Positions 1 through 13,058 of a stretch of DNA of 64,000 nt are shown piece by piece. The notes below the pieces were generated by a model. It did not search any database, was not told where the DNA came from, and saw only the letters and a program-made list of their open reading frames with translations. This stretch comes from Membranipora membranacea (lineage: Eukaryota; Bryozoa; Gymnolaemata; Cheilostomatida; Membraniporidae), in NCBI GenBank assembly GCA_914767715.1, contig OU612069.1:8060001-8124000 (forward strand), in the 5' to 3' direction. Position 1 is the first letter of the stretch. Each line of letters opens with the position of its first letter. The position numbers and the translations under genes were made by a program.

Positions 1-3000
1 AACCTGGCTGCTAATTAAGCTGACTTGAAATTTACAAAAATATACCAAGGGAGGGTATCACGCTTTTTTTTCGCTCGGATCAAAAAATAGATTTCGTTCC
101 AACCTACCTCAAAAGGAGAAGCAACTCCTGCTCGTCTCAAATCTGAAATCCGTTTTGTTTTGCAGGTCTCCCTTCTCCGTCAGCACCAACTTTAACGACG
201 CCCACTTTCGCACTAAAAAAACATGACAAACGACAGCAGTAAAAAATTCAAAGTCTATCACAATCATATGAAACTCTGGCCAGTTCAAGCCCTCAAACAC
301 CTTATTCCAAATCCAGAATATGGAGATTCTCAGATAACCTGGCTGCTAATTAAGCTGACTTGAAATTTACAAAAATATACCAAGGGAGGGTATCACGCTT
401 TTTTTTCGCTCGGATCAAAAAATAGATTTCGTTCCAACCTACCTCAAAAGGAGAAGCAACTCCTGCTCGTCTCAAATCTGAAATCCGTTTTGTTTTGCGG
501 GTCTCCCTTCTCCGTCAGCACCAACTTTAACAACGCCCACTTTCGCCCTAAAAAAACATGCCAAACGGCAGCAGTAAAAAATTCAAAGTCTATCACAATC
601 ATATGAAACTCTGACCAGTTCGAGCCCTCAAACACCTTATTCAAATTCCAGAATATGGAGATTCTCAGATAACCTGGCTGCTAATTAAGCTGACTTGAAA
701 TTTACATAAGTATACCAAGGGAGGGTATCACGCTTTTTTTTCGCTCGGATCAGAAAATAGATTTCGATCCAACCTACCTCAAAAGGAGAAGCAACTCCTG
801 CTCTCTCAAATCTGAAATCCGTTTTGTTTTGCGGGTGTCCCTTCTCCGTCAGCACCAACTTTAACGACGCCCACTTTCGCACTAAAAAAACATGCCAAAC
901 GGCAGCAGTAAAAAATTCAAAGTCTATCACAATCATATGAAACTCTGACCAGTTCAAGCCCTCAAACACCTTTTTCAAAATCCAGAATATGGAGATTCTC
1001 AGATAACCTGGCTGCTAATTAAGCTGACTTGAAATTTACAAATATATACCAAGGGAGGGTATCACGCTTTTTTTTCGCTCGGATCAAAAAATAGATTTCG
1101 TTCCAACCTACCTCAAAAGGAGAAGCAACTCCTGCTCGTCTCAACTCTGAAATCCGTTTTGTTTTGCGGGTCTCCCTTCTCCGTCAGCACCAACTTTAAC
1201 GACGCCCACTTTTGCACTAAAAAAACATGCCAAACGGCAGCAGTAAAAAATTCAAAGTCTATCACAATCATATGAAACTCTGACCAGTTCAAGCCCTCAA
1301 ACACCTTATTCAAAATCCAGAATATGGAGATTCTCAGATAACCTGGCTGCTAATTAAGCTGACTTGAAATTTACAAAAATATACCAAGGGAGGGTATCAC
1401 GCTTTTTTTTCGCTCGGATCAAAAAATAGATTTCGTTCCAACCTACCTCAAAAGCAAAAGCAACTCCTGCTCGTCTCAAATCTGAAATCCGTTTTGTTTT
1501 GCGGGTCTCCCTTCTCTGTCAGCACCAACTTTAACGACGCCCGCTTACGCACTAACAAAACATGCCAAACGGCAGCAGTAAAAAATTCAAAGTCTATTAC
1601 AATCATATGAAACTCTGACCAGTTCAAGCCTTCAAACACCTTATTCAAAATCCAGAATATGGAGATTCTCAGATAACCTGGCTGCTAATTAAGCTGACTT
1701 GAAATTTACAAAAATATACCAAGGGAGGGTATCACGCTTTTTTTTCGCTCGGATCAAAAAATAGATTTCGTTCCAACCTACCTCAAAAGGAGAAGCAACT
1801 GCTGCTCGTCTCAAATCTGAAATCCGTTTTGTTTTGCGGGTCTCCCTTCTCCGTCAGCACCAACTTTAACGACGCCCACTTTCGCACTAAAAAAACATGC
1901 CATACGGCAGCAGTAAAAAATTCAAAGTCTATCACAATCATATGAAACTCTGACCAGTTCAAGCCCTCAAACACCTTATTCAAAATCCAGAATATGGAGA
2001 TTCTCAGATAACCTGGCTGCTAATTAAGCTGACTTGAAATTTACAAAACATACCAAGGGAGGGTATCACGCTTTTTTTTCGCTCGGATCAAAAAATAGAT
2101 TTCGTTCCAACCTACCTCAAAAGGAGAAGCAACTCCTGCTCGTCTCAAATCTGAAATCCGTTTTGTTTTGCGGATCTCCCTTCTCCGTCAGCACCAACTT
2201 TAACGACGCCCACTTTCGCACTAAAAAAACATGCCCAACGGCAGCAGTAAAAAATTCAAAGTCTATCACAATCATATGAAACTCTGACCAGTTCAAGCCC
2301 TCAAACACCTTATTCAAAATCCAGAATATGGAGATTCTCAGATAACCTGGCTGCTAATTAAGCTGACTTGAAATTTACAAAAATATACCAAGGGAGGGTA
2401 TCACGCTTTTTTTTCGCTCGGATCAGAAAATAGATTTCGTTCCAACCTACCTCAAAAGGAGAAGCAACTCCTGCTCTCTCAAATCTGAAATCCGTTTTGT
2501 TTTGCGGGTCTCCCTTCTCCGTCAGCACCAACTTTAAAGACGCCCACTTTCGCACTAAAAAAACATGCCAAACGGCAGCAGTAAAAAATTCAAAGTCTAT
2601 CACAATCATATGAAACTCTGACCAGTTCAAGCCCTCAAACACCTTATTCAAAATCCAGAATATGGAGATTCTCAGATAACCTGGCTGCTAATTAAGCTGA
2701 CTTGAAATTTACAAAAATATACCAAGGGAGGGTATCACGCTTTTTTTCGCTCGGATCAAAAAATAGATTTCGTTCCAACCTACCTCAAAAGCAGAAGCAA
2801 CTCCTGCTCGTCTCAAATCTGAAATCCGTTTTGGTTTGCGGGTCTCCCTTCTCCGTCATCACCAACTTTAACGACGCCCACTTTCGCACTAAAAAAACAT
2901 GCCAAACGGCAGCAGTAAAAAATTCAAAGTCTATCACAATCATATGAAACTCTGACCAGTTCAAGCCCTCAAACACCTTTTTCAAAATCCAGAATATGGA

Positions 3001-3011
3001 GATTCTCAGAT
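1..3011. repeat. Shortened, diverged copy of the 12-monomer order at the left edge
   Basis: After one generic monomer (1-335), the types follow the order of the 12-mer found at 14396, but with gaps. An a/l-like copy at 336 has aacaacg, cgagccc and attcaaattcc. Type b at 671 has acataagtatacc and gggtgtccc. Type c at 1005 has acaaatatatacc and acttttgcac. Type f at 1340 has gcaaaagc and cccgcttacgc. Type g at 1675 has caactgctg and gccatacgg. Type h at 2010 has gcggatctcc and gcccaacgg. An i-like copy sits at 2344 (aaagacgcc) and type j at 2678 (ttttggtttgc, gtcatcacc). Types d and e are missing. The same order therefore lies on both sides of the 3350-bp duplication, about 11 kb apart. Confidence 0.85.
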
Positions 3012-3681
3012 AACCTGGCTGCTAATTAAGCTGACTTGAAATTTACAAAAATATACCAAGGGAGGGTATCACGCTTTTTTTTCGCTCGGATCAAAAAATA
3101 GATTTCGTTCAAACCTACCTCAAAAGGAGAAGCAACTCCTGCTCGTCTCAAATCTGAAATCCGTTTTGTTTTGCGGGTCTCCCTTCTCCGTCAGCACCAA
3201 CTTTAACAACGCCCACTTTCGCACTAAAAAAACATGCCAAACGGCAGCAGTAAAAAATAAAAAGTCTATCACAATCATATGAAACTCTGACCAGTTCAAG
3301 CCCTCAAACACCTTATTCAAAATCCAGAATATGGAGATTCTCAGATAACCTGGCTGCTAATTAAGCTGACTTGAAATTTACAAAAATATACCAAGGGAGG
3401 GTATCACGCTTTTTTTTCGCTCGGATCAAAAAATAGATTTCGTTCCAACCTACCTCAAAAGGAGAAGCAACTCCTGCTCGTCTCAAATCTGAAATCCGTT
3501 TCGTTTTGCGGGTCTCCCTTCTCCCTCAGCACCAACTTTAACAACGCCCACTTTCGCACTAAAAAAACATGCCAAACGGCAGCAGTAAAAAATTCAAAGT
3601 CTATCACAATCATATGAAACTCTGACCAGTTCGAGCCCTCAAACACCTTATTCAAAATCCAGAATATGGAGATTCTCAGAT
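3012..3681. repeat. Two monomers between the 12-mer-like segment and the 10-mer block
   Basis: Two 335-bp monomers, at 3012 and 3347, both with the aacaacg variant. The second also carries tttcgttttgc and ctccctcagc, a pair of changes otherwise seen together only in the monomer at 28446. That later copy differs at its right end, which suggests exchange of monomer halves. Nothing else is present here. Confidence 0.85.
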
Positions 3682-6600
3682 AACCTGGCTGCTAATTAAG
3701 CTGACTTGAAATTTACAAAAACATACCAAGGGAGGGTATCATGCTTTTTTTTCGCTCGGATCAAAAAATAGATTTCGTTCCAACCTACCTCAAAAGGAGA
3801 AGCAACTCCTGCTCGTCTCAAATCTGAAATCCGTTTTGTTTTGCGGGTCTCCCTTTTCCGTCAGCACCAACTTTAACGACGCCCACTTTCGCAACTAAAA
3901 AAACATGCCAAACGGCAGCAGTAAAAAATTCAAAGTCTATCACAATCATATGAAACTCTGACAAGTTCAAGCCCTCAAACACCTTATTCAAAATCCAGAA
4001 TATGGAGATTCTCAGATAACCTGGCTGCTAATTAAGCTGACTTGAAATTTACAAAACATACCAAGGGAGGGTATCACGCTTTTTTTTCGCTCGGATCAAA
4101 AAATAGATTTCGTTCCAACCTACCTCAAAAGGAGAAGCAACTCCTGCTCGTCTCAAATCTAAAATCCGTTTTGTTTTGCGGGTCTCCCTTCTCCGTCAGC
4201 ACCAACTTTAATGACGCCCACTTTCGCACTAAAAAAACATGCCAAACGGCAGCAGTAAAAAATTCAAAGTCTATCACAATCATATGAAACTCTGACCAGT
4301 TCAAGCCCTCAAACACCTTATTCAAAATCCAGAATATGGAGATTCTCAGATAACCTGGCTGCTAATTAAGCTGACTTGAAATTTACAAAAATATACCAAG
4401 GGAGGGTATCACGCTTTTTTTTCGCTCGGATCAAAAAATAGATTTCGTTCCAACCTACCTCAAAAGCAGAAGCAACTCCTGCTCGTCTCAAATCTGAAAT
4501 CCGTTTTGTTTCGCGGGTCTCCCTTCTCCGTCATCACCAACTTCAACGACGCCCACTTTCGCACTAAAAAAACATGCCAAACGGCAGCAGTAAAAAATTC
4601 AAAGTCTGTCACAATCATATGAAACTGTGACCAGTTCAAGCCCTCAAACACCTTTTTCAAAATCCAGAATATGGAGATTCTCAGATAACCTGGCTGCTAA
4701 TTAAGCTGACTTGAAATTTACAAAAATATACCAAGGGAGGGTATCACGCTTTTTTTTCGCTCGGATCAAAAAATAGATTTCGTTCCAACCTACCTCAAAA
4801 GGAGAAGCAACTCCTGCTCGTCTCAAATCTGAAATCCGTTTTGTTTTGCGGGTCTCCCTTCTCCGTCAGCACCAACTTTAACGACGCCCACTTTCGCACT
4901 AACAAAACATGCCAAACGGCAGCAGTAAAAAATTCAAAGTCTATTACAATCATATGAAACTCTGACCAGTTCAAGCCTTCAAACACCTTATTCAAAATCC
5001 AGAATATGGAGATTCTCAGATAACCTGGCTGCTAATTAAGCTGACTTGAAATTTACAAAAATATACCAAGCGAGGGTATCACGCTTTTTTTTCGCTCGGA
5101 TCAAAAAATAGATTTCGTTCCAACCTACCTCAAAAGGAGAAGCAACTCCTGCTCGTCTCAAATCTGAAATCCGTTTTGTTTTGCGGGTCTCCCTTCTCCG
5201 TCAGCACCAACTTTAACGACGCCCACTTTCGCACTAAAAAAACATGCCAAACGACAGCAGTAAAAAATTCAAAGTCTATCACAATCATATGAAACTCTGA
5301 CCAGTTCAAGCCCTCAAACACCTTATTCAAAATCGAGAATATGGAGATTCTCAGATAAACTGGCTGCTAATTAAGCTGACTTGAAATTTACAAAAATATA
5401 CCAAGGGAGGGTATCACGCTTATTTTTCGCTCGGATCAAAAAATAGATTTCGTTCCAACCTACCTCAAAAGGAGAAGCAACTCCTGCTCGTCTCAAATCT
5501 GAAATCTGTTTTGTTTTGCGGGTCTCCCTTCTCCGTCAGCACCAACTTTAACAACGCCCACTTTCGCACTAAAAAAACATGCCAAACGGCAGCAGTAAAA
5601 AATTCAAAGTCTATCACAATCATATGAAACTCTGACCAGTTCGAGCCCTCAAACACCTTATTCAAAATCCAGAATATGGAGATTCTCAGATAACCTGGCT
5701 GCTAATTAAGCTGACTTGAAATTTACATAAATATACCAAGGGAGGGTATCACGCTTTTTTTTCGCTCGGATCAGAAAATAGATTTCGTTCCAACCTACCT
5801 CAAAAGGAGAAGCAACTCCTGCTCGTCTCAAATCTGAAATCCGTTTTGTTTTGCGGGTCTCCCTTCTCCGTCAGCACCAACTTTAACGACGCCCACTTTC
5901 GCACTAAAAAAACATGCCAAACGACAGCAGTAAAAAATTTAAAGTCTATCACGATCATATGAAACTCTGACCAGTTCAAGCCCTCAAACACCTTATTCAA
6001 AATCCAGAATATGGAGATTCTCAGATAAACTGGCTGCTAATTAAGCTGACTTGAAATTTACAAAAATATACCAAGGGAGGGTATCACGCTTATTTTTCGC
6101 TCGGATCAAAAAATAGATTTCGTTCCAACCTACCTCAAAAGGAGAAGCAACTCCTGCTCGTCTCAAATCTGAAATCTGTTTTGTTTTGCGGGTCTCCCTT
6201 CTCCGTCAGCACCAACTTTAACAACGCCCACTTTCGCACTAAAAAAACATGCCAAACGGCAGCAGTAAAAAATTCAAAGTCTATCACAATCATATGAAAC
6301 TCTGACCAGTTCGAGCCCTCAAACACCTTATTCAAAATCCAGAATATGGAGATTCTCAGATAACCTGGCTGCTAATTAAGCTGACTTGAACTTTACAAAA
6401 ATATACCAAGGGAGGGTATCACGCTTTTTTTTCGCTCGGATCAAAAAATAGATTTCGTTCCAACCTACCTCAAAAGGAGAAGCAACTCCTGCTCGTCTCA
6501 AATCTGAAATCCGTTTTGTTTTGCGGGTCTCCCTTCTCCGTCAGCACCAACTTTAACGACGCCCACTTTCGCACTAACAAAACATGCCAAACGGCAGCAG

Positions 6601-7031
6601 TAAAAAATTCAAAGTCTATTACAATCATATGAAACTCTGACCAGTTCAAGCCTTCAAACACCTTATTCAAAATCCAGAATATGGAGATTCTCAGATAACC
6701 TGGCTGCTAATTAAGCTGACTTGAAATTTACAAAAATATACCAAGGGAGGGTATCACGCTTTTTTTTCGCTCGGATCAAAAAATAGATTTCGTTCCAACC
6801 TACCTCAAAAGGAGAAGCAACTCCTGCTCGTCTCAAATCTGAAATCCGTTTTGTTTTGCGGGTCTCCCTTCTCCGTCAGCACCAACTTTAACGACGCCCA
6901 CTTTCGCACTAAAAAAACATGCCAAACGACAGCAGTAACAAATTTAAAGTCTATCACAATCATATGAAACTCTGACCAGTTCAAGCCCTCAAACACCTGA
7001 TTCAAAATCCAGAATATGGAGATTCTCAGAT
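3682..7031. repeat. 10-monomer higher-order unit, copy 1 (3350 bp)
   Basis: Ten monomers starting at 3682, 4018, 4352, 4687, 5022, 5357, 5692, 6027, 6362 and 6697. Each has a distinct set of variants that recurs in the same order 3350 bp later. Examples are gcaactaaaa with gacaagtt in the first, ctaaaatcc with aatgacg in the second, gcagaagc with tgaaactgtgacc in the third, and agataaactgg with the interrupted T tract cttatttttcg in the sixth and eighth. Within the unit, 5022-5691 and 5692-6361 form a tandem pair of 670-bp dimers, so a smaller duplication preceded the larger one. Confidence 0.93.
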
Positions 7032-7367
7032 AACCTGGCTGCTAATTAAGCTGACTTGAAATTTACAAAAATATACCAAGGGAGGGTATCACGCTTTTTT
7101 TTCGCTCGGATCAAAAAATAGATTTCGTTCCAACCTACCTCAAAAGGAGAAGCAACTCCTGCTCGTCTCAAATCTGAAATCCGTTTTGTTTTGCGGGTCT
7201 CCCTTCTCCGTCACCACCAACTTTAACAACGCCCACTTTCGCAACTAAAAAAACATGCCAAACGGCAGCAGTAAAAAATTCAAAGTCTATCACAATCATA
7301 TGAAACTCTGACAAGTTCAAGCCCTCAAACACCTTATTCAAAATCCAGAATATGGAGATTCTCAGAT
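7032..7367. repeat. Chimeric monomer at the junction of the two 3350-bp units
   Basis: The left part matches the monomer at 10382: no atgc change in the proximal region, tcaccacc at 7211, and aacaac ending at 7230. The right part matches the monomer at 3682: the extra a in gcaact at 7241-7246, and gacaagtt near 7310. The switch lies between about 7229 and 7243, an interval of roughly 15 bases. This is the product expected when a 10382-type monomer crosses over with a 3682-type monomer in register, which duplicates everything between them. Confidence 0.9.
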
Positions 7368-10300
7368 AACCTGGCTGCTAATTAAGCTGACTTGAAATTT
7401 ACAAAACATACCAAGGGAGGGTATCACGCTTTTTTTTCGCTCGGATCAAAAAATAGATTTCGTTCCAACCTACCTCAAAAGGAGAAGCAACTCCTGCTCG
7501 TCTCAAATCTAAAATCCGTTTTGTTTTGCGGGTCTCCCTTCTCCGTCAGCACCAACTTTAATGACGCCCACTTTCGCACTAAAAAAACATGCCAAACGGC
7601 AGCAGTAAAAAATTCAAAGTCTATCACAATCATATGAAACTCTGACCAGTTCAAGCCCTCAAACACCTTATTCAAAATCCAGAATATGGAGATTCTCAGA
7701 TAACCTGGCTGCTAATTAAGCTGACTTGAAATTTACAAAAATATACCAAGGGAGGGTATCACGCTTTTTTTTCGCTCGGATCAAAAAATAGATTTCGTTC
7801 CAACCTACCTCAAAAGCAGAAGCAACTCCTGCTCGTCTCAAATCTGAAATCCGTTTTGTTTCGCGGGTCTCCCTTCTCCGTCATCACCAACTTCAACGAC
7901 GCCCACTTTCGCACTAAAAAAACATGCCAAACGGCAGCAGTAAAAAATTCAAAGTCTGTCACAATCATATGAAACTGTGACCAGTTCAAGCCCTCAAACA
8001 CCTTTTTCAAAATCCAGAATATGGAGATTCTCAGATAACCTGGCTGCTAATTAAGCTGACTTGAAATTTACAAAAATATACCAAGGGAGGGTATCACGCT
8101 TTTTTTTCGCTCGGATCAAAAAATAGATTTCGTTCCAACCTACCTCAAAAGGAGAAGCAACTCCTGCTCGTCTCAAATCTGAAATCCGTTTTGTTTTGCG
8201 GGTCTCCCTTCTCCGTCAGCACCAACTTTAACGACGCCCACTTTCGCACTAACAAAACATGCCAAACGGCAGCAGTAAAAAATTCAAAGTCTATTACAAT
8301 CATATGAAACTCTGACCAGTTCAAGCCTTCAAACACCTTATTCAAAATCCAGAATATGGAGATTCTCAGATAACCTGGCTGCTAATTAAGCTGACTTGAA
8401 ATTTACAAAAATATACCAAGCGAGGGTATCACGCTTTTTTTTCGCTCGGATCAAAAAATAGATTTCGTTCCAACCTACCTCAAAAGGAGAAGCAACTCCT
8501 GCTCGTCTCAAATCTGAAATCCGTTTTGTTTTGCGGGTCTCCCTTCTCCGTCAGCACCAACTTTAACGACGCCCACTTTCGCACTAAAAAAACATGCCAA
8601 ACGACAGCAGTAAAAAATTCAAAGTCTATCACAATCATATGAAACTCTGACCAGTTCAAGCCCTCAAACACCTTATTCAAAATCGAGAATATGGAGATTC
8701 TCAGATAAACTGGCTGCTAATTAAGCTGACTTGAAATTTACAAAAATATACCAAGGGAGGGTATCACGCTTATTTTTCGCTCGGATCAAAAAATAGATTT
8801 CGTTCCAACCTACCTCAAAAGGAGAAGCAACTCCTGCTCGTCTCAAATCTGAAATCTGTTTTGTTTTGCGGGTCTCCCTTCTCCGTCAGCACCAACTTTA
8901 ACAACGCCCACTTTCGCACTAAAAAAACATGCCAAACGGCAGCAGTAAAAAATTCAAAGTCTATCACAATCATATGAAACTCTGACCAGTTCGAGCCCTC
9001 AAACACCTTATTCAAAATCCAGAATATGGAGATTCTCAGATAACCTGGCTGCTAATTAAGCTGACTTGAAATTTACATAAATATACCAAGGGAGGGTATC
9101 ACGCTTTTTTTTCGCTCGGATCAGAAAATAGATTTCGTTCCAACCTACCTCAAAAGGAGAAGCAACTCCTGCTCGTCTCAAATCTGAAATCCGTTTTGTT
9201 TTGCGGGTCTCCCTTCTCCGTCAGCACCAACTTTAACGACGCCCACTTTCGCACTAAAAAAACATGCCAAACGACAGCAGTAAAAAATTTAAAGTCTATC
9301 ACAATCATATGAAACTCTGACCAGTTCAAGCCCTCAAACACCTTATTCAAAATCCAGAATATGGAGATTCTCAGATAAACTGGCTGCTAATTAAGCTGAC
9401 TTGAAATTTACAAAAATATACCAAGGGAGGGTATCACGCTTATTTTTCGCTCGGATCAAAAAATAGATTTCGTTCCAACCTACCTCAAAAGGAGAAGCAA
9501 CTCCTGCTCGTCTCAAATCTGAAATCTGTTTTGTTTTGCGGGTCTCCCTTCTCCGTCAGCACCAACTTTAACAACGCCCACTTTCGCACTAAAAAAACAT
9601 GCCAAACGGCAGCAGTAAAAAATTCAAAGTCTATCACAATCATATGAAACTCTGACCAGTTCGAGCCCTCAAACACCTTATTCAAAATCCAGAATATGGA
9701 GATTCTCAGATAACCTGGCTGCTAATTAAGCTGACTTGAAATTTACAAAAATATACCAAGGGAGGGTATCACGCTTTTTTTTCGCTCGGATCAAAAAATA
9801 GATTTCGTTCCAACCTACCTCAAAAGGAGAAGCAACTCCTGCTCGTCTCAAATCTGAAATCCGTTTTGTTTTGCGGGTCTCCCTTCTCCGTCAGCACCAA
9901 CTTTAACGACGCCCACTTTCGCACTAACAAAACATGCCAAACGGCAGCAGTAAAAAATTCAAAGTCTATTACAATCATATGAAACTCTGACCAGTTCAAG
10001 CCTTCAAACACCTTATTCAAAATCCAGAATATGGAGATTCTCAGATAACCTGGCTGCTAATTAAGCTGACTTGAAATTTACAAAAATATACCAAGGGAGG
10101 GTATCACGCTTTTTTTTCGCTCGGATCAAAAAATAGATTTCGTTCCAACCTACCTCAAAAGGAGAAGCAACTCCTGCTCGTCTCAAATCTGAAATCCGTT
10201 TTGTTTTGCGGGTCTCCCTTCTCCGTCAGCACCAACTTTAACGACGCCCACTTTCGCACTAAAAAAACATGCCAAACGACAGCAGTAACAAATTTAAAGT

Positions 10301-10381
10301 CTATCACAATCATATGAAACTCTGACCAGTTCAAGCCCTCAAACACCTGATTCAAAATCCAGAATATGGAGATTCTCAGAT
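7032..10381. repeat. 10-monomer higher-order unit, copy 2 (3350 bp)
   Basis: Colinear with 3682-7031 at an offset of exactly 3350 bp. Outside its first, chimeric monomer, I found by eye only two differences from copy 1: 5953 g versus 9303 a, and 6391 c versus 9741 a. This implies a very recent duplication or conversion. The 670-bp dimer pair is retained at 8372-9041 and 9042-9711. The copy ends at 10382, where a monomer with tcaccacc and aacaacg begins. That monomer supplies the left half of the chimera at 7032. Confidence 0.93.
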
Positions 10382-12388
10382 AACCTGGCTGCTAATTAAG
10401 CTGACTTGAAATTTACAAAAATATACCAAGGGAGGGTATCACGCTTTTTTTTCGCTCGGATCAAAAAATAGATTTCGTTCCAACCTACCTCAAAAGGAGA
10501 AGCAACTCCTGCTCGTCTCAAATCTGAAATCCGTTTTGTTTTGCGGGTCTCCCTTCTCCGTCACCACCAACTTTAACAACGCCCACTTTCGCACTAAAAA
10601 AACATGCCAAACGGCAGCAGTAAAAAATTCAAAGTCTATCACAATCATATGAAACTCTGACCAGTTCGAGCCCTCAAACACCTTATTCAAAATCCAGAAT
10701 ATGGAGATTCTCAGATAACCTGGCTGCTAATTAAGCTGACTTGAAATTTACATAAATATACCAAGGGAGGGTATCACGCTTTTTTTTCGCTCGGATCAGA
10801 AAATAGATTTCGTTCCAACCTACCTCAAAAGGAGAAGCAACTCCTGCTCTCTCAAATATGAAATTCGTTTTGTTTTGCGGGTCTCCCTTCTCCGTCAGCA
10901 CCAACTTTAACGACGCCCACTTTCGCACTAAAAAAACATGCCAAACGACAGCAGTAAAAAATTCAAAGTCTATCACAATCATATGAAACTCTGACCAGTT
11001 CAAGCCCTCAAACACCTCATTCAAAATCCAGAATATGGAGATTCTCAGATAACCTGGCTGCTAATTAAGCTGACTTGAAATTTACAAAAATATACCAAGG
11101 GAGGGTATCACGCTTTTTTTTCGCTCGGATCAAAAAATAGATTTCGTTCCAACCTACCTCAAAAGGAGAAGCAACTCCTGCTCGTCTCAAATCTGAAATC
11201 CGTTTTGTTTTGCGGGTCTCCCTTCTCCGTCAGCACCAACTTTAACAACGCCCACTTTCGCACTAAAAAAACATGCCAAACGGCAGCAGTAAAAAATTCA
11301 AAGTCTATCACAATCATATGAAACTCTGACCAGTTCGAGCCCTCAAACACCTTATTCAAAATCCAGAATATGGAGATTCTCAGATAACCTGGCTGCTAAT
11401 TAAGCTGACTTGAAATTTACAAAAATATACCAAGGGAGGGTATCACGCTTTTTTTTCGCTCGGATCAGAAAATAGATTTCGTTCCAACCTACCTCAAAAG
11501 GAGAAGCAACTCCTGCTCTCTCAAATCTGAAATCCGTTTTGTTTTGCGGGTCTCCCTTCTCCGTCAGCACCAACTTTAACGACGGCCACTTTCGCACTAA
11601 AAAAACATGCCAAACGACAGCAGCAAAAAATTCAAAGTCTATCACAATCATATGAAACTCTGACCAGTTCAAGCCCTCAAACACCTTATTCAAAATCCAG
11701 AATATGGAGATTCTCAGATAACCTGGCTGCTAATTAAGCTGACTTGAAATTTACAAAAATATACCAAGGGAGGGTATCACGCTTTTTTTTCGCTCGGATC
11801 AAAAAATAGATTTCGTTCCAACCTACCTCAAAAGGAGAAGCAACTCCTGCTCGTCTCAAATCTGAAACCCGTTTTGTTTTGCGGGTCTCCCTTCTCCGTC
11901 AGCACCAACTTTAACAACGCCCACTTTCGCACTAAAAAAACATGCCAAACGGCAGCAGTAAAAAATTCAAAGTCTATCACAATCATATGAAACTCTGACC
12001 AGTTCGAGCCCTCAAACACCTTATTCAAAATCCAGAATATGGGGATTCTCAGATAACCTGGCTGCTAATTAAGCTGACTTGAAATTTACATAAGTATACC
12101 AAAGGAGGGTATCACGCTTTTTTTTCGCTCGGATCAGAAAATAGATTTCGATCCAACCTACCTCAAAAGGAGAAGCAACTCCTGCTCTCTCAAATCTGAA
12201 ATCCGTTTTGTTTTGCGGGTCTCCCTTCTCCGTCAGCACCAACTTTAACGACGCCAACTTTCGCACTAAAAAAACATGCCAAACGGCAGCAGTAAGAAAT
12301 TCAAAGTCTATCACAATCATATGAAACTCTGACCAGTTCAAGCCCTCAAACACCTTTTTCAAAATCCAGAATATGGAGATTCTCAGAT
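10382..12388. repeat. Dimeric higher-order block, alternating 335- and 334-bp monomers
   Basis: Six monomers start at 10382, 10717, 11051, 11386, 11720 and 12055, forming three 669-bp dimers. The odd members have aacaacg and cgagccc and keep ctcgtctc. The even members have ggatcagaaaat and the 1-base deletion that gives ctctctc. The last even member (12055) carries type-b features (acataagtatacc, gatttcgatcc, cctttttc). It is therefore transitional to the 12-mer block that follows. Confidence 0.85.
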
Positions 12389-13058
12389 AACCTGGCTGCT
12401 AATTAAGCTGACTTGAAATTTACAAAAATATACCAAGGGAGGGTATCACGCTTTTTTTTCGCTCGGATCAAAAAATAGATTTCGTTCCAACCTACCTCAA
12501 AAGGAGAAGCAACTCCTGCTCGTCTCAAATCTGAAATCCGTTTTGTTTTGCGGGTCTCCCTTCTCCGTCAGCACCAACTTTAACGACGCCCACTTTCGCA
12601 CTAAAAAAACATGCCAAACGGCAGCAGTAAAAAATTCAAAGTCTATTACAATCATATGAAACTCTGACCAGTTCAAGCCTTCAAACACCTTATTCAAAAT
12701 CCAGAATATGGAGATTCTCAAATAACCTGGCTGCTAATTAAGCTGACTTGAAATTTACAAAAATATACCAAGGGAGGGTATCACGCTTTTTTTTCGCTCG
12801 GATCAAAAAATAGATTTCGTTCCAACCTACCTCAAAAGGAGAAGCAACTCCTGCTCGTCTCAAATCTGAATTCCGTTTTGTTTTGCGGGTCTCCCTTCTC
12901 CGTCAGCACCAACTTTAACAACGCCCACTTTCGCACTAAAAAAACATGCCAAACGGCAGCAGTAAAAAATTCAAAGTCTATCACAATCATATGAAACTCT
13001 GACCAGTTCGAGCCCTCAAACACCTTATTCAAAATCCAGAATATGGAGATTCTCAGAT
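12389..13058. repeat. Types k and l: right-hand end of a 12-mer copy
   Basis: Monomer k (12389) has ctattacaatc and ends in ctcaaataacc. Monomer l (12724) has aacaacg and cgagccc. The same pair closes the full 12-mers at 17740-18409 and 24764-25433. Here it stands without a-j in front, so the left part of this copy was lost or replaced by the dimer block. The l copy has a private change, gaattccg, near 12869. Confidence 0.85.
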
